From: Chloroflexota bacterium
Lineage (GTDB): Bacteria; Chloroflexota; Anaerolineae; Anaerolineales; Villigracilaceae
Direction: 5' to 3'
Assembly: GCA_021414245.1 (NCBI GenBank)
Contig: JAIOOU010000015.1
Location: forward strand, 310,001-374,000
Length of the DNA: 64,000 nucleotides
Position numbers and translations under genes: made by a program. A model generated the notes under the pieces. That model did no database searches. It saw only the letters and a program-made list of their open reading frames with translations, and had not been told where the DNA came from. Below are positions 1-8,023 of the stretch, in pieces. Numbering within the stretch: the first letter of the stretch is position 1; every line of letters starts with the position of its first letter.

Positions 1-231
1 GTCAAATTTGCCGATCCGCTCGGTGATGTGGTCGATATCCGTGCGCGAGATCTCTTTTTCCAGCAGGGTTAGTTCGTTTTCCACGAAGCGCGCGGTCGGC
101 ACGCGGCCCAGATCGATCACGATCTCAAGCAGTTTTTCGCTGTTATTGGCCTTTTCCACCGCATGACGAATGTTTGCAGGCAGCACCTCGAGCAGGGCTT
201 CCAGGTCGTCTGTAATTCGATGTTGTGTCAT
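1..231 (-). CDS. R3H/AAA nucleic-acid-binding protein, N-terminal part
   Basis: This is the first 77 codons of a gene that runs off the left edge of the window. The translation begins MTQHRITDDLEALLEVLP and continues with a helical segment containing LGRVPTARF and a run of acidic and hydrophobic residues (TDIDHITERIG). This matches the N-terminal region of the R3H-domain, SpoIIIAA/Ycf45-like ATPases that bind single-stranded nucleic acid; in that family the AAA core and the R3H domain lie further downstream, outside the window. The ATG at 229-231 is the first start in frame. Family assignment rests on memory of the N-terminal pattern only, because the Walker motifs are not visible here. Confidence 0.6.
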   Translation of the reverse strand, partial: MTQHRITDDLEALLEVLPANIRHAVEKANNSEKLLEIVIDLGRVPTARFVENELTLLEKEISRTDIDHITERIGKFD

Positions 232-470
232 AGTTAAGGTACCAGGTCAAAGTGTCAGGTATCAAGTGACACGGTTGGGTAAAGGAGGAAATTAAATACT
301 TGCGTCGCGCATATTCCAAAGTCTGTGCGACATACACGATCTAACGGGAAGGTTCTTTGGACATTTTATGGTACCGCCTGTTGAATAGAGTCACACGCCG
401 GGTATTGGTCGCGTGCAATCCAATTATAGCAGTGTCGCGGTGAACTGAAAATTAAATGACCGCACTGATT

Positions 471-1304
471 TTACGGATTTGTCAGACCCATGCCTGCATT
501 CTTCCTGCGCCAGTTCCTGAGGACCAGATACACGATCGGCAGGCTGGGACCGACCCCGGAAATGCGGACCACCTTTTTATTGGCCAGCGTGAGCGCAATA
601 AAATAATGTTTGCCGTTGCGCGTTTGGGTGTAACGCAGGTCGACCGAGGCGATCTCGTCCGCAGACAGGGTTTTCCGGTTGAAGAGATAGCGGATCAGGA
701 TGGAAGTTCCCTGGATCGAAACCGACCTGGGCTGGTTGAAGACCATGGCGCCAAAGACCAGCCCGATGATGATGAAAACGATCAGGGGCGAAAGGTTGTC
801 CTGCGTCTGGTCATAAAGAAAAAAGCCAAATCCGATGAAGAGAAGTCCCACAACCGGCAGCAGGATCGTCCCCAGCCAGCTTTTGGACATTTCGCCATAT
901 TCGATCGGGTTGAACAGATCGGGCCGTTTATCCCCGATCATGTTGACCACTTCGTCATAACCGGGCAGCTGCACGCGCGGGGCCACGGTCACATCGCCAA
1001 AGTTGTTGTGAAGTTTGATGCCGTTGCCGCTGCCGGAAACGCGGCTGATCTCATTCCAGGCCAGCGACTTTGTGCCCAGCAGGGTTTGCGTGGAGATCCC
1101 GGACTCCGAGAGGGTCGTTTTGGCGCTCATTGAAAAAAGAACGAACAAAAAAGTGACCCCAAGAATTCCGGCCATCGGGATCAACCAGGGAAGATCGCTT
1201 GAGTTGAAGGATGCCAGGAAGCCGATCCCCAACACCAGAAAGAGCACAACGACCAGGCCGATTTGGAAGGGTGAATTGCGATAGGTGCGCGGTTCGTTTT
1301 GCAT
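471..1304 (-). CDS. Tandem PH-like membrane protein
   Basis: A 277-residue integral membrane protein of unknown function. The architecture is duplicated: two transmembrane helices (about residues 13-31 and 41-60) are followed by a beta-rich soluble segment (about 62-125), and then a second helix pair (about 145-165 and 172-190) is followed by a second beta-rich segment (about 195-265). The soluble parts resemble the bacterial PH-like fold often found after paired helices, with patterns such as SLAWNEISRV and SADEIASVDLRY. The C-terminal tail is basic. It is transcribed divergently from the DUF389 gene, 143 bp away. No catalytic motif is visible. The membrane topology is clear; the PH-like label is an inference. 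Confidence 0.6.
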   Translation of the reverse strand: MQNEPRTYRNSPFQIGLVVVLFLVLGIGFLASFNSSDLPWLIPMAGILGVTFLFVLFSMSAKTTLSESGISTQTLLGTKSLAWNEISRVSGSGNGIKLHNNFGDVTVAPRVQLPGYDEVVNMIGDKRPDLFNPIEYGEMSKSWLGTILLPVVGLLFIGFGFFLYDQTQDNLSPLIVFIIIGLVFGAMVFNQPRSVSIQGTSILIRYLFNRKTLSADEIASVDLRYTQTRNGKHYFIALTLANKKVVRISGVGPSLPIVYLVLRNWRRKNAGMGLTNP

Positions 1305-1447
1305 GCTGTTTTCCTCGCCAACTGTGCAGACACGTCACAACGGCACTATTTTATACGGTTTGCCCGGCCCCGGGTTTCCGGGAAATCCCCCATGACAAAT
1401 CCAATTATTGCGCGGGTATCCTGTATAATTGGGCTTAAGTAAATCCT

Positions 1448-2794
1448 ATGTCCTTTTCCGACGAACCCATCATACCATCCAACTCCACCCCGCCCGAACA
1501 TGACCCGCACGTGGAGGCTGCCCGTTCCCGCCGCAGGCGGGTCACGCGCCGTGACATGATCCCGCACGATGCCGAGGGCCAGGCCGCGCTCATCTCCGCG
1601 CTTTCCCGCCGCGCCTATCCATCCTGGGAGCTGTTCGTCTTTTCGCTGGCCTGCGGTGTGGTGCTTGGCTTTGGCTTTTTGCTTGATTCACAGGCCGTGC
1701 TTTTGCTCGGGGTGCTTGCCACCCCGTTGATGATTCCCTGGGTGGGATTCCTGCTTGCAATCCTGACCGGTTCGCCGCGCTTCCTGTTTGAAACGTTCAT
1801 GGCCCTGGTGATCAGCGCCCTGCTGGTCTTCATCGGCGGCCTGTTGATGGGCGTGATCGTTCGTTTCATTCCGCCCTACACGCTTACCAACGTATACAAT
1901 CATTCGCGTTTGTGGATCCCGGAATTGGTGGTGCTGCTGATCGGGGCGGTCACGCTGGTGGCTTCCTTTGTTCGTTCGGAAAGCAAACCCTTTCTTCCCA
2001 GCGTGATCATCGCCTATGCATTCTTCCTGCCGGTCAACGCGGCCGGCTTCGGCCTGGGCTCCGGCCTGGCGGGCATCTGGCCGCAGGCCATTCTGGTTTT
2101 CGCCGCCCACTTCGCGTGGGTCAGTGTATTCGGTTTAATCACCCTGTTGGTATTGAAACTGCGTCCGTCCGCCGGCGGGATCGCTTTCAGCGTGGCCGCA
2201 TTCGTGCTCTTCGCGCTGATCCTCTTCCTGTTGATGCAGCCCAGCCCACGGTCCACGGCCGATGCGGCGGCGGCTTTGGTCACACCCACCAACGCGGCGA
2301 ATCCGCTTCCTCCCCCGACCGAAAGCCTGCCGCCCACGACAACCAGCAGTCCCGTCCCCGCAAGCACTGCCACCCCGGAAGCCACTCAAATGAACCTGAC
2401 GGAAACCGTGGCCGTGGCCCTGACCCAGGCCGCCCGGACTCCCAGCCCCGTGCCGGTGACCTTGAACGTGACCCTGCCCGCCACGGATACGCTGACCGCC
2501 ACCTTGACCCTGGAAGCGACGCCCATCTACGGAAAGATCAGTTCCAACGAAGGCGGCGGCGCGAACCTGCGCCAGACACCCAACGGAAAATATTTGATGA
2601 CGCTCGGCAACGGCACCATCGTGGAAGTGTATTCGGACTTCAAGCTGGTGAACGGCGTGACCTGGATCCGCATCATCGTGACCCGCAACAATGAACGCAT
2701 CGAAGGCTGGCTGCTGGAATCGACCGTCAGTTATGCCACGCCCGAACCCAACTTCGGACCTTCGTCCACGCCCGGCGTAACGCCCGCTCCGTAA
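1448..2794 (+). CDS. DUF389 membrane protein with C-terminal SH3-like domain
   Basis: A 448-residue protein in three parts. Residues 1-45 are a charged, Arg-rich cytoplasmic leader. Residues about 50-270 carry about seven transmembrane helices that match the DUF389 family, including a segment ending VLLLGVLATPLMIPWVGF; the function of DUF389 proteins is unknown. Residues about 275-360 are a Thr/Pro/Ala-rich linker, and about 365-430 form an SH3b-like barrel (GGGANLRQTP, a central G-T-I-V-E-V strand, W-I-R-I, G-W-L-L-E), which in related proteins sits outside the cell and may bind wall or surface glycans. The ATG at 1448 lacks a strong ribosome binding site; a TATAAT (1424-1429) lies 18 nt upstream. 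The helix-linker-SH3 fusion is shared in style with the lipoproteins elsewhere in the window. Confidence 0.75.
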   Translation: MSFSDEPIIPSNSTPPEHDPHVEAARSRRRRVTRRDMIPHDAEGQAALISALSRRAYPSWELFVFSLACGVVLGFGFLLDSQAVLLLGVLATPLMIPWVGFLLAILTGSPRFLFETFMALVISALLVFIGGLLMGVIVRFIPPYTLTNVYNHSRLWIPELVVLLIGAVTLVASFVRSESKPFLPSVIIAYAFFLPVNAAGFGLGSGLAGIWPQAILVFAAHFAWVSVFGLITLLVLKLRPSAGGIAFSVAAFVLFALILFLLMQPSPRSTADAAAALVTPTNAANPLPPPTESLPPTTTSSPVPASTATPEATQMNLTETVAVALTQAARTPSPVPVTLNVTLPATDTLTATLTLEATPIYGKISSNEGGGANLRQTPNGKYLMTLGNGTIVEVYSDFKLVNGVTWIRIIVTRNNERIEGWLLESTVSYATPEPNFGPSSTPGVTPAP

Positions 2795-2808
2795 AAAAAC
2801 TGCGCACA

Positions 2809-2882
2809 TGTCATTGCGAGGGCGGTCCTGTTCTTCGCCCGAAGCAATCTGCCAATTAAACAACAATCTCAGCGATGAGATT
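2809..2882. repeat. Intergenic palindromic repeat (CATTGCGAG...CGAAGCAATCT type)
   Basis: The spacer between the DUF389 gene and the phosphohexomutase holds TCATTGCGAG at 2811-2820 and CGAAGCAATCT at 2840-2850, flanking a GGGCG/CGCCC stem. This pairing resembles a widespread bacterial intergenic repeat. It is followed by a second hairpin with arms AATCTCA (2865-2871) and TGAGATT (2876-2882) around GCGA. Either could end transcription from the upstream gene. Only one copy is in the window, so its repeat nature is inferred from memory. Confidence 0.45.
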
Positions 2883-2937
2883 TCCTGAAGAGCCGCACGC
2901 AAGTGCAGGTGTAACATACCCCCACTGGAGAACATAA

Positions 2938-4461
2938 ATGCCCATTCATTTTGGAACCGACGGTTGGCGCGCCGTCATCTCGGACAGTTTCACCTTCGAC
3001 AATCTTCGCATTGTGACCCAGGCCATCGCGGACGCGGTGGCTTCCGACCATTGGGACAAGCAGAGCGGTCCCGTGGACAAGCAAAGCAGTCCTGTGGACA
3101 AGCAGAGCGGTCCTGCGGACAAATCCGCGAACGGCGGCCAGGTCCCCGACAAAAACAAAATTATCGTGGGGTACGACACGCGTTTTCTCTCGGATCGTTT
3201 TGCCGGGGAAGTGGCACGCGTGCTGGCCGCGAACGGTTTCAGCGTGCTGCTGGCCCAATCGGATTCGCCCACGCCGGCCATCTCCTTCGCCGTGAAACAC
3301 AACAACGCCATCGCCGGTGTGATGATCACCGCCTCGCACAATGCGCCGCGTTACAACGGCTTGAAGTTGAAAGGCGCCTTCGGCGGTTCGGCTTTGCCCG
3401 AGCAATGCCGGCGCGTGGAAGTGTATATCAACGACAACGAGGAACAGGCGCGCGGTCCCAACCTGATGGATTTCCGCAAGGCGCGCGATGCGGGCCTGAT
3501 CCAGAAGTTCAATCCCCTGCCGGCCTACTTTGAACACCTGCACAAGCTGATCAACACCGAGATCATCGCGGACAATCCCCAGCGCTTCGTGGTGGATGCC
3601 ATGTACGGTTCCGGCCGCGGCGTGATCAAGTCCTTTTTGCAGGGCACCGGCTGTGAGATCGCCGAGATCCGCGGGGAGATGAACCCCGGCTTCGGCGGCG
3701 TGCATCCCGAGCCGATCGCCAAGTATCTCGGTCCGCTCGCAAGCGCGGTCAGCTCGGGCATGGGCAACTTCGGCGTGGTCACCGACGGCGATGCGGACCG
3801 CATCGGCGCCATGGACGAGCGCGGCAATTTCGTCGACCCGCACAAGATCATGGCCCTCTCGTTGAAATATCTGGTCGAGAAACGCGGCATGACCGGCGCG
3901 GTGGTGCGCACGGTCTCGACCACGCGCATGATCGACCGCCTGGCCAAACGCTACGGCTTGAAATTGTATGAAACGCCGGTGGGCTTTAATCACATCGCGG
4001 ACTACATGATGAAGGAGGATGTGCTGATCGGCGGCGAGGAATCCGGCGGCATTTCCTTCAAGGGACACATCCCGGAAGGCGACGGTCCCATCATGGGCCT
4101 GCTGCTGGTGGAGATGGTGGCCGCCTCGAAGAAATCCCTGGTGGAAATGGTGGACGATCTGCTCGCGGACGTAGGCCCGGCCCTGTACGAGCGGGTGGAC
4201 CTGCGTCTGAGCCGTCCCGTGGCCAAGGCCGAGATGACCGAGTTCCTGACCAAAAAGGCCCCGGCCGAGATCGGCGGTCAAAAGGTGCTGGAGATCGGCC
4301 AGCGCGACGGCGTGAAGTACATCATGGCCGACGACTCCTGGCTGTTGATCCGCCCCTCGGGCACGGAACCCGTCCTGCGGGTGTACGCGGAGGGCCGCAC
4401 CGCCGAGATGGTCAAGGCCCTGATGGCCTACGGCAAGACGGTGGCCGAAAGCGCGGTGTAG
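2938..4461 (+). CDS. Phosphohexomutase (phosphoglucomutase/phosphomannomutase family)
   Basis: A 507-residue alpha-D-phosphohexomutase, which interconverts 1- and 6-phosphate forms of hexoses through a phosphoserine. All four family landmarks are present: the N-terminal GTDGWRA, the active-site serine loop TASHNAPRYNG (about residues 131-141), the metal-binding loop DGDADRIG (about 283-290), the sugar-binding loop GGEESGGIS, and the phosphate-binding loop RPSGTEPVLRVY near the C-terminus. GGAGAA just before the ATG at 2938 is a good ribosome binding site. Residues 40-68 contain an extra hydrophilic insertion built from three copies of DKQSGPV-like heptads, encoded by a 21-bp tandem repeat and located between the first helix and the strand IIVGYDTR. 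Substrate (glucose, mannose or glucosamine phosphate) cannot be decided from sequence. Supply of glucose-1-phosphate would fit with glgC in this window. Confidence 0.88.
   Translation: MPIHFGTDGWRAVISDSFTFDNLRIVTQAIADAVASDHWDKQSGPVDKQSSPVDKQSGPADKSANGGQVPDKNKIIVGYDTRFLSDRFAGEVARVLAANGFSVLLAQSDSPTPAISFAVKHNNAIAGVMITASHNAPRYNGLKLKGAFGGSALPEQCRRVEVYINDNEEQARGPNLMDFRKARDAGLIQKFNPLPAYFEHLHKLINTEIIADNPQRFVVDAMYGSGRGVIKSFLQGTGCEIAEIRGEMNPGFGGVHPEPIAKYLGPLASAVSSGMGNFGVVTDGDADRIGAMDERGNFVDPHKIMALSLKYLVEKRGMTGAVVRTVSTTRMIDRLAKRYGLKLYETPVGFNHIADYMMKEDVLIGGEESGGISFKGHIPEGDGPIMGLLLVEMVAASKKSLVEMVDDLLADVGPALYERVDLRLSRPVAKAEMTEFLTKKAPAEIGGQKVLEIGQRDGVKYIMADDSWLLIRPSGTEPVLRVYAEGRTAEMVKALMAYGKTVAESAV
3055..3117 (+). 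repeat. 21-bp coding tandem repeat, three copies
   Basis: Three consecutive 21-bp units (3055-3075, 3076-3096, 3097-3117) each begin GACAAGCA and encode D-K-Q-S-(G/S)-P-(V/A). A fourth unit begins at 3118 (GACAAA) and decays. Units differ by two to four substitutions. The repeat length is a multiple of three, so copy-number change would preserve the mutase frame. It is not a CRISPR: there are no spacers. Confidence 0.9.
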
Positions 4462-4475
4462 AAAAGATGTTGAAG

Positions 4476-4509
4476 AAGCCATTGGAGATAAAATTCCGAT
4501 GGCTTTTTT
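4476..4509 (+). terminator. Rho-independent terminator after the phosphohexomutase
   Basis: AAGCCAT (4476-4482) pairs with ATGGCTT (4499-4505), and the stem runs straight into a T tract at 4504-4509. It sits 15 bp after the mutase stop codon. Confidence 0.65.
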
Positions 4510-4550
4510 GTTCGATTGCCCTTTTGCTTTGAGCGTATAATCCGTATATA

Positions 4551-4589
4551 TTGTGTTATACAGCGGGCTTTATAACACAATAGTTGGGT
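4551..4589 (+). other. Left boundary of integron-like cassettes: inverted repeat plus GTTGGGT core
   Basis: A perfect 10-bp inverted repeat, TTGTGTTATA (4551-4560) and TATAACACAA (4571-4580), is followed three bases later by GTTGGGT (4583-4589). GTTRRRY is the consensus core (R') of integron recombination sites, cut after the first G. The start codon of the first orphan gene lies about 35 nt further on, as expected for a cassette whose gene begins just inside the core site. No integrase gene is visible in the window. Interpretation as a cassette junction is an inference from the three related sites here. Confidence 0.5.
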
Positions 4590-4622
4590 GCTGGCTTGGA
4601 AACACACATTGGAGATGATTTA

Positions 4623-5405
4623 GTGAACAAAAATAACAATATACTCCATTACCTATCACTATTATTCAACGGCTGGTTAGGAATAATCTCTAATGTTGTC
4701 TCTCTTGCATCCCTTGTTGTAGGTTTATGGAATAATTCCGAACTTCCAGTCTTACTATCATCCATACCAAGAGAAGGGTATATTACGTTATCTTTTTTTG
4801 CCTTTGCGATTGCAAATTATCGTGTTTACAAACAAATAGAGAGAAATGATAGTGATTTCAAGTTTGAGATATTAAAGAGCGAAGGCGTGGGAGTCACTTC
4901 TGATATTGTGGTTTTCACTCCAGACCAAATTACTTTTGCGGATGAAATCAAATTCCAAGTTGCGCTTCGGATTTTTATAGTTAACGTTGGACCGCAAACG
5001 GCGGTAAAGTTCTCGGTAGAATCTTTGCCCTCTTTCCCTTCTCAATCTATAAAAGACTTACAACTCGAGTTGCACAAAATTGACTCACACGGGAAAGTAG
5101 ATAATCCATACTATTTTAGAACAGATGATATGTCGGAAAATTTTCAGTTACGAATTAAGTTTTCAGTTCAAACGGAAACTCTAGAGAAAATTTTTGGTTC
5201 ACTTGGAAAAGTTGGCAAAGTTCAAATTAAGATAAGCGCGATTCCTACAGGCAGGCGCCCAATTTTCAAAGATTTTGAATGTGATTTATCGCCAGCATTT
5301 TCTCAGGTAGAAAGCCGAGTTGCAAATAGAGCCATTCAAAGCGTTCCATTAGCAACAAAAGCGATTAATCTAATGAAAAGGTTTTGGATGGGTTCTGATA
5401 AATAA
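4623..5405 (+). CDS. Orphan membrane protein in an AT-rich cassette
   Basis: A 260-residue protein that I do not recognise. The frame is open from a TTG at 4584, but the GTG at 4623 has a GGAG ribosome binding site eight bases upstream and is the better start. Residues about 10-33 and 45-65 are hydrophobic and likely span the membrane; the rest (about 80-230) is a beta-rich soluble domain with no catalytic motif. Base composition is clearly more AT-rich than the flanking genes, with many A- and T-ending codons. It is enclosed by GTTGGGT on the left and an attC-like structure on the right. This suggests acquisition by transfer as a gene cassette. The gene itself appears intact. Confidence 0.6.
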   Translation: MNKNNNILHYLSLLFNGWLGIISNVVSLASLVVGLWNNSELPVLLSSIPREGYITLSFFAFAIANYRVYKQIERNDSDFKFEILKSEGVGVTSDIVVFTPDQITFADEIKFQVALRIFIVNVGPQTAVKFSVESLPSFPSQSIKDLQLELHKIDSHGKVDNPYYFRTDDMSENFQLRIKFSVQTETLEKIFGSLGKVGKVQIKISAIPTGRRPIFKDFECDLSPAFSQVESRVANRAIQSVPLATKAINLMKRFWMGSDK

Positions 5406-5414
5406 AGCAAAACT

Positions 5415-5567
5415 GCCCAACAAAGCATACGCCCCGTGCTCGCCGGGGCGAGCTGCTGAACGCTGGGGTACGGAGCGGCCTTTCAGGCATTTTCCTGGCT
5501 TTGAGTTTATACTGCTCCCAAGAAGAGTCCACACCCGCCCAAAGCCAGTCCACGCAAACCGTTGGGC
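5415..5567 (+). other. attC-like recombination site
   Basis: GCCCAAC (5415-5421, inverse core RYYYAAC) and GTTGGGC (5561-5567, core GTTRRRY) are exact reverse complements bounding a 153-bp structured segment. Inside are further self-complementary parts: GCCCCG/CGGGGC near 5431-5449, and CTGGCTTT (5495-5502) with AAAGCCAG (5541-5548). The next gene starts 47 bp after the core. These are the hallmarks of an integron attC site, although the length is somewhat above the common 57-141 bp range. The left end (5413-5433) recurs almost exactly at 6384-6404. Confidence 0.6.
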
Positions 5568-5613
5568 CGCGCTGCCAGTAACAACTTTATAAAACAAGAG
5601 CGTATTATTCTCG

Positions 5614-6368
5614 ATGTTAAACAATTCATACGAAAAACATATTGAAAAGTACGGCAATGACAAATATCAGGAAGGAGATTTATACATCCCTACCAAAAAA
5701 CCAATTGCGGTAATTTGTTTCTTTCATGGTGGATTTTGGCGAATGCCGTATGACAAAGAGCAATCAACATTGATTTCGATTGACTTCGCAAAAAAGGGTT
5801 TGCCGTTTGGAATATCGAATACAGGCGAATAGGCGCAGATGGCGGAGGTTGGCATGGCACATTGGATGACGCAATTACCTCAATTAACCATCTCGTATTA
5901 TTGAAAGAGAAGTATGATTGTTTGGATTTATCCAAAATAATAATTCTTGGACACTCCGCAGGTGGACACTTAGCAATTTGGTGCGCCAAACAAGTTAAGA
6001 TTAAACCTTATGCCGTAGTCGGATTAGCTCCTGTTACTGACCTGGAAAAAGCATTTATTGCTAAAGCTGGCAACAATGCCGTTTCAGCGCTTCTCAACGG
6101 CTCTCCAAACGACCACCCTGAAAGGTACGCTCTACATTCTCCAATAAGAATATTGCCAATTGGAATACGCCAATTGATAATTCATGGAAATCAGGATGAA
6201 TATCTGCCAGTTGAATGGTCGCGCAACTATGTAACTTGTTCGAAAGACGCTGGCGACAATATTGACTTTATTGAGATTCACAATGGCAAGCATATGGATT
6301 ATCTTGACCCCAACAGTGAAGCGATGTCGAAACTACAAAATTGGCTAGTCAAAATCGCCAATGTATAA
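5614..6368 (+). pseudogene. Alpha/beta hydrolase (kynurenine-formamidase-like), interrupted by a -1 frameshift
   Basis: Two frames together encode one alpha/beta hydrolase of about 250 residues. The first (5614-5832) carries the oxyanion-hole motif HGGFW; the second, open until 6368, carries the nucleophile elbow GHSAGG and a late NGKHMDY that fits the catalytic histidine, with HGNQDEY before it as the likely acid region. Moving back one base at 5790-5796 (GCA AAA AAG) joins them without loss: the joined reading continues GFAVWNIEYRRIG and reaches TLDDAITS, all typical of the family. The site is A AAA AAG, in phase for -1 slippage. It may therefore be a real indel in a homopolymer, an assembly error, or programmed frameshifting. 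Composition is AT-rich, and the gene lies in the second integron-like cassette. No clear ribosome binding site precedes 5614. Confidence 0.75.
5790..5796 (+). other. A AAA AAG slippery heptamer
   Basis: In the reading frame of the 5614 start the codons are GCA AAA AAG GGT, so the heptamer A AAA AAG lies in the X XXY YYZ phase used for -1 frameshifting (as in dnaX and several IS transposases). A -1 slip here restores the full hydrolase frame. I see no convincing downstream stem-loop or upstream Shine-Dalgarno-like stimulator. Confidence 0.6.
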
Positions 6369-6383
6369 TGTTATTATCAAAAG

Positions 6384-6404
6384 CTGCCCAGCAAAGCATA
6401 CGCC
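6384..6404 (+). other. Truncated attC-like end
   Basis: This 21-bp segment matches 5413-5433 at all but one base (CTGCCCAGCAAAGCATACGCC versus CTGCCCAACAAAGCATACGCC in short comparison) and lies 15 bp after the hydrolase stop, as the first does after its gene. No GTTGGGC partner is found downstream before 6500, so the site appears to be half an attC and marks the right edge of the cassette patch. Confidence 0.5.
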
Positions 6405-6497
6405 GTTGAACTTTATCTGCCGGAAACTTCCACAGTATTTCAACAGCGCCTTTTCATACAATCACACAGTTCCAAGAAACGATGACCTGAGGACAAC

Positions 6498-7061
6498 ATG
6501 ACCCTTCGCATGCCATCCTATTTACACGACGTATTTGGCGAGTCTCAAAGCATTGGCGAACTTGTGGCCATTGTGCTTTTCGGAACGGGATTTGCGACCT
6601 TTTTGTTCGTTTCGTTTCCAGAGATGACCCAGGGCATGCCGCTTTGGAGGAGTGTGATCGCTTATCTGCTGGTCATGGATGTTGCCGCAGGCAGCATTGC
6701 CAATTTCACACGGTCCACCAGCAACTATTACGCCGCCCGTGATAAACAACGCCTGGTGTTCATCGCAATCCATGTGCATATCCCGCTCCTGGCGTGGCTG
6801 CTGGGGATCGGACTTTGGAACGCCGTCCTCGTCTGGGGATATACCATTGCGGGCGCATTTATTGTCAATGCCTGCAAGGACAATCCGTTCCAAAAGTTCG
6901 TGGCCGGGGGGATGTTAACCTTCGGCATGGCGGTCATCGTTTTGGGCACCGACACCCCAAAGTATTTCCTGGTCATATCGCTGCTCTTCATGGTCAAGGT
7001 GCTGTACGCCTTCGCCGTTGACCACTATGGTCAGGCGGACAGGTTAACCAGCAATTCCTAG
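6498..7061 (+). CDS. Integral membrane protein of unknown function
   Basis: A 187-residue, very hydrophobic protein with about six predicted helices (roughly residues 20-40, 48-66, 84-105, 107-123, 135-152 and 156-173). Between helices two and three is a polar loop NFTRSTSNYYAARDKQR, and the third helix begins with HVHIP. No enzyme signature is visible. GAGGACAAC before the ATG at 6498 gives an acceptable ribosome binding site. It is the first gene after the AT-rich cassette patch and returns to the normal GC content of the window. Confidence 0.6.
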   Translation: MTLRMPSYLHDVFGESQSIGELVAIVLFGTGFATFLFVSFPEMTQGMPLWRSVIAYLLVMDVAAGSIANFTRSTSNYYAARDKQRLVFIAIHVHIPLLAWLLGIGLWNAVLVWGYTIAGAFIVNACKDNPFQKFVAGGMLTFGMAVIVLGTDTPKYFLVISLLFMVKVLYAFAVDHYGQADRLTSNS

Positions 7062-7147
7062 TGTAAACTCCATAAAACTTAACCGCGCAGCCCGCCGCAC
7101 TTCATCACAAGCAGACCATTCGGGGCGCAAGAAAGGTGCATGACTCC

Positions 7148-8017
7148 ATGAGCACAACCATCCTAAGCATAATTCTGGGAATCGGCGGCATGTTTGGGTG
7201 GGGCATCTACGACTTTCTTGGCGGCGTTTTCGCCCGGCAGATCGGGTCCATCAAGTCCCTGTTCTGGTCGCAATTGGCCGGCTTCATTTCGATCCTTGTG
7301 CTTGCCGTTGTTTTCAAGCCAGTATTCAACGCCCCCGCCTGGGTGATTCTTTTGTCCCTGCTGGCGGCGATATTCTATTCCGCCGGTTATTTGTTTTTCT
7401 TCAAGGGTTTTGAGATGGGCAACGTGTCGATCGTCGCCGCAACCATGAACCTGTGGGCCGTGTTCACCATGTTGTTCGCTTTTATGTTTATGGGGCAGCG
7501 GCTCTCCGCCATGCAGACTGCAGGCGTCCTGATGATCCTCCTGGGCGCCGCCCTGGCTTCGGTAAATTGGGGCGAAATCGGAAAACAGGGGTTCCGGCTT
7601 TCCTCAGGCGTCAAAGAGGCGGTGTTCGGGGCCTTTTTCTTTGGGATCTTTTGGAATGTGAGCGAGGTCATTTCCGAAAAAGCCGGGTGGGTATTAACGA
7701 CCCTGTATATAAAATTTGGGATCATTCTGTTCCTGTTGATCTTCTCGCTTGCGGCAAAACGGGAGATCGGCCCGGGGAAAATTTCGGCGAAAACAAGATC
7801 CATGATTTTGTTAATGGGAGTGATCGAGGCGGGCGCCGTGGCACTCGTTAATTACGGCCTGACAATCGGGGACGCAATATTGATCACACCCATCGCCTCG
7901 GCGTTATCCATCGTGACCATCACCCTGGCTGTTATTTTCCTGAAGGATAAAATCACCAAAACCCAGGGCCTGGGGATCATAACTGCCATCACCGGCATCA
8001 TCGCAACTGCGTTCTAG
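7148..8017 (+). CDS. EamA/DMT-family transporter
   Basis: A 289-residue membrane protein with ten predicted helices in two repeats of five, the arrangement of the drug/metabolite transporter (EamA) superfamily. Characteristic features are the Gly-rich first helix ending GWGIYDFLGGVFARQ, the FFFKGFEMGNVS turn, and the second-repeat ending LITPIASALSIVTITLAVIF followed by a short amphipathic tail (LKDKITKTQGLG), which is the usual family ending. The substrate is unknown. A GTG at 7136 opens the frame, but GAAAGG at 7131-7136 is better placed for the ATG at 7148. It ends six bases before the HAD gene, so the two are probably co-transcribed. Confidence 0.75.
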   Translation: MSTTILSIILGIGGMFGWGIYDFLGGVFARQIGSIKSLFWSQLAGFISILVLAVVFKPVFNAPAWVILLSLLAAIFYSAGYLFFFKGFEMGNVSIVAATMNLWAVFTMLFAFMFMGQRLSAMQTAGVLMILLGAALASVNWGEIGKQGFRLSSGVKEAVFGAFFFGIFWNVSEVISEKAGWVLTTLYIKFGIILFLLIFSLAAKREIGPGKISAKTRSMILLMGVIEAGAVALVNYGLTIGDAILITPIASALSIVTITLAVIFLKDKITKTQGLGIITAITGIIATAF

Positions 8018-8023
8018 GATACA

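Noticed and set aside
3055-3117. Tandem repeat as a CRISPR array
   Set aside because: Units are directly adjacent with no spacers, lie in frame inside a gene, and are only 21 bp long.
2869-4482. 537-codon open frame opposite the phosphohexomutase
   Set aside because: It is the exact antisense of a gene with complete catalytic motifs. Its translation is rich in His, Arg and Ala without any domain, as expected of a shadow frame in GC-rich DNA.
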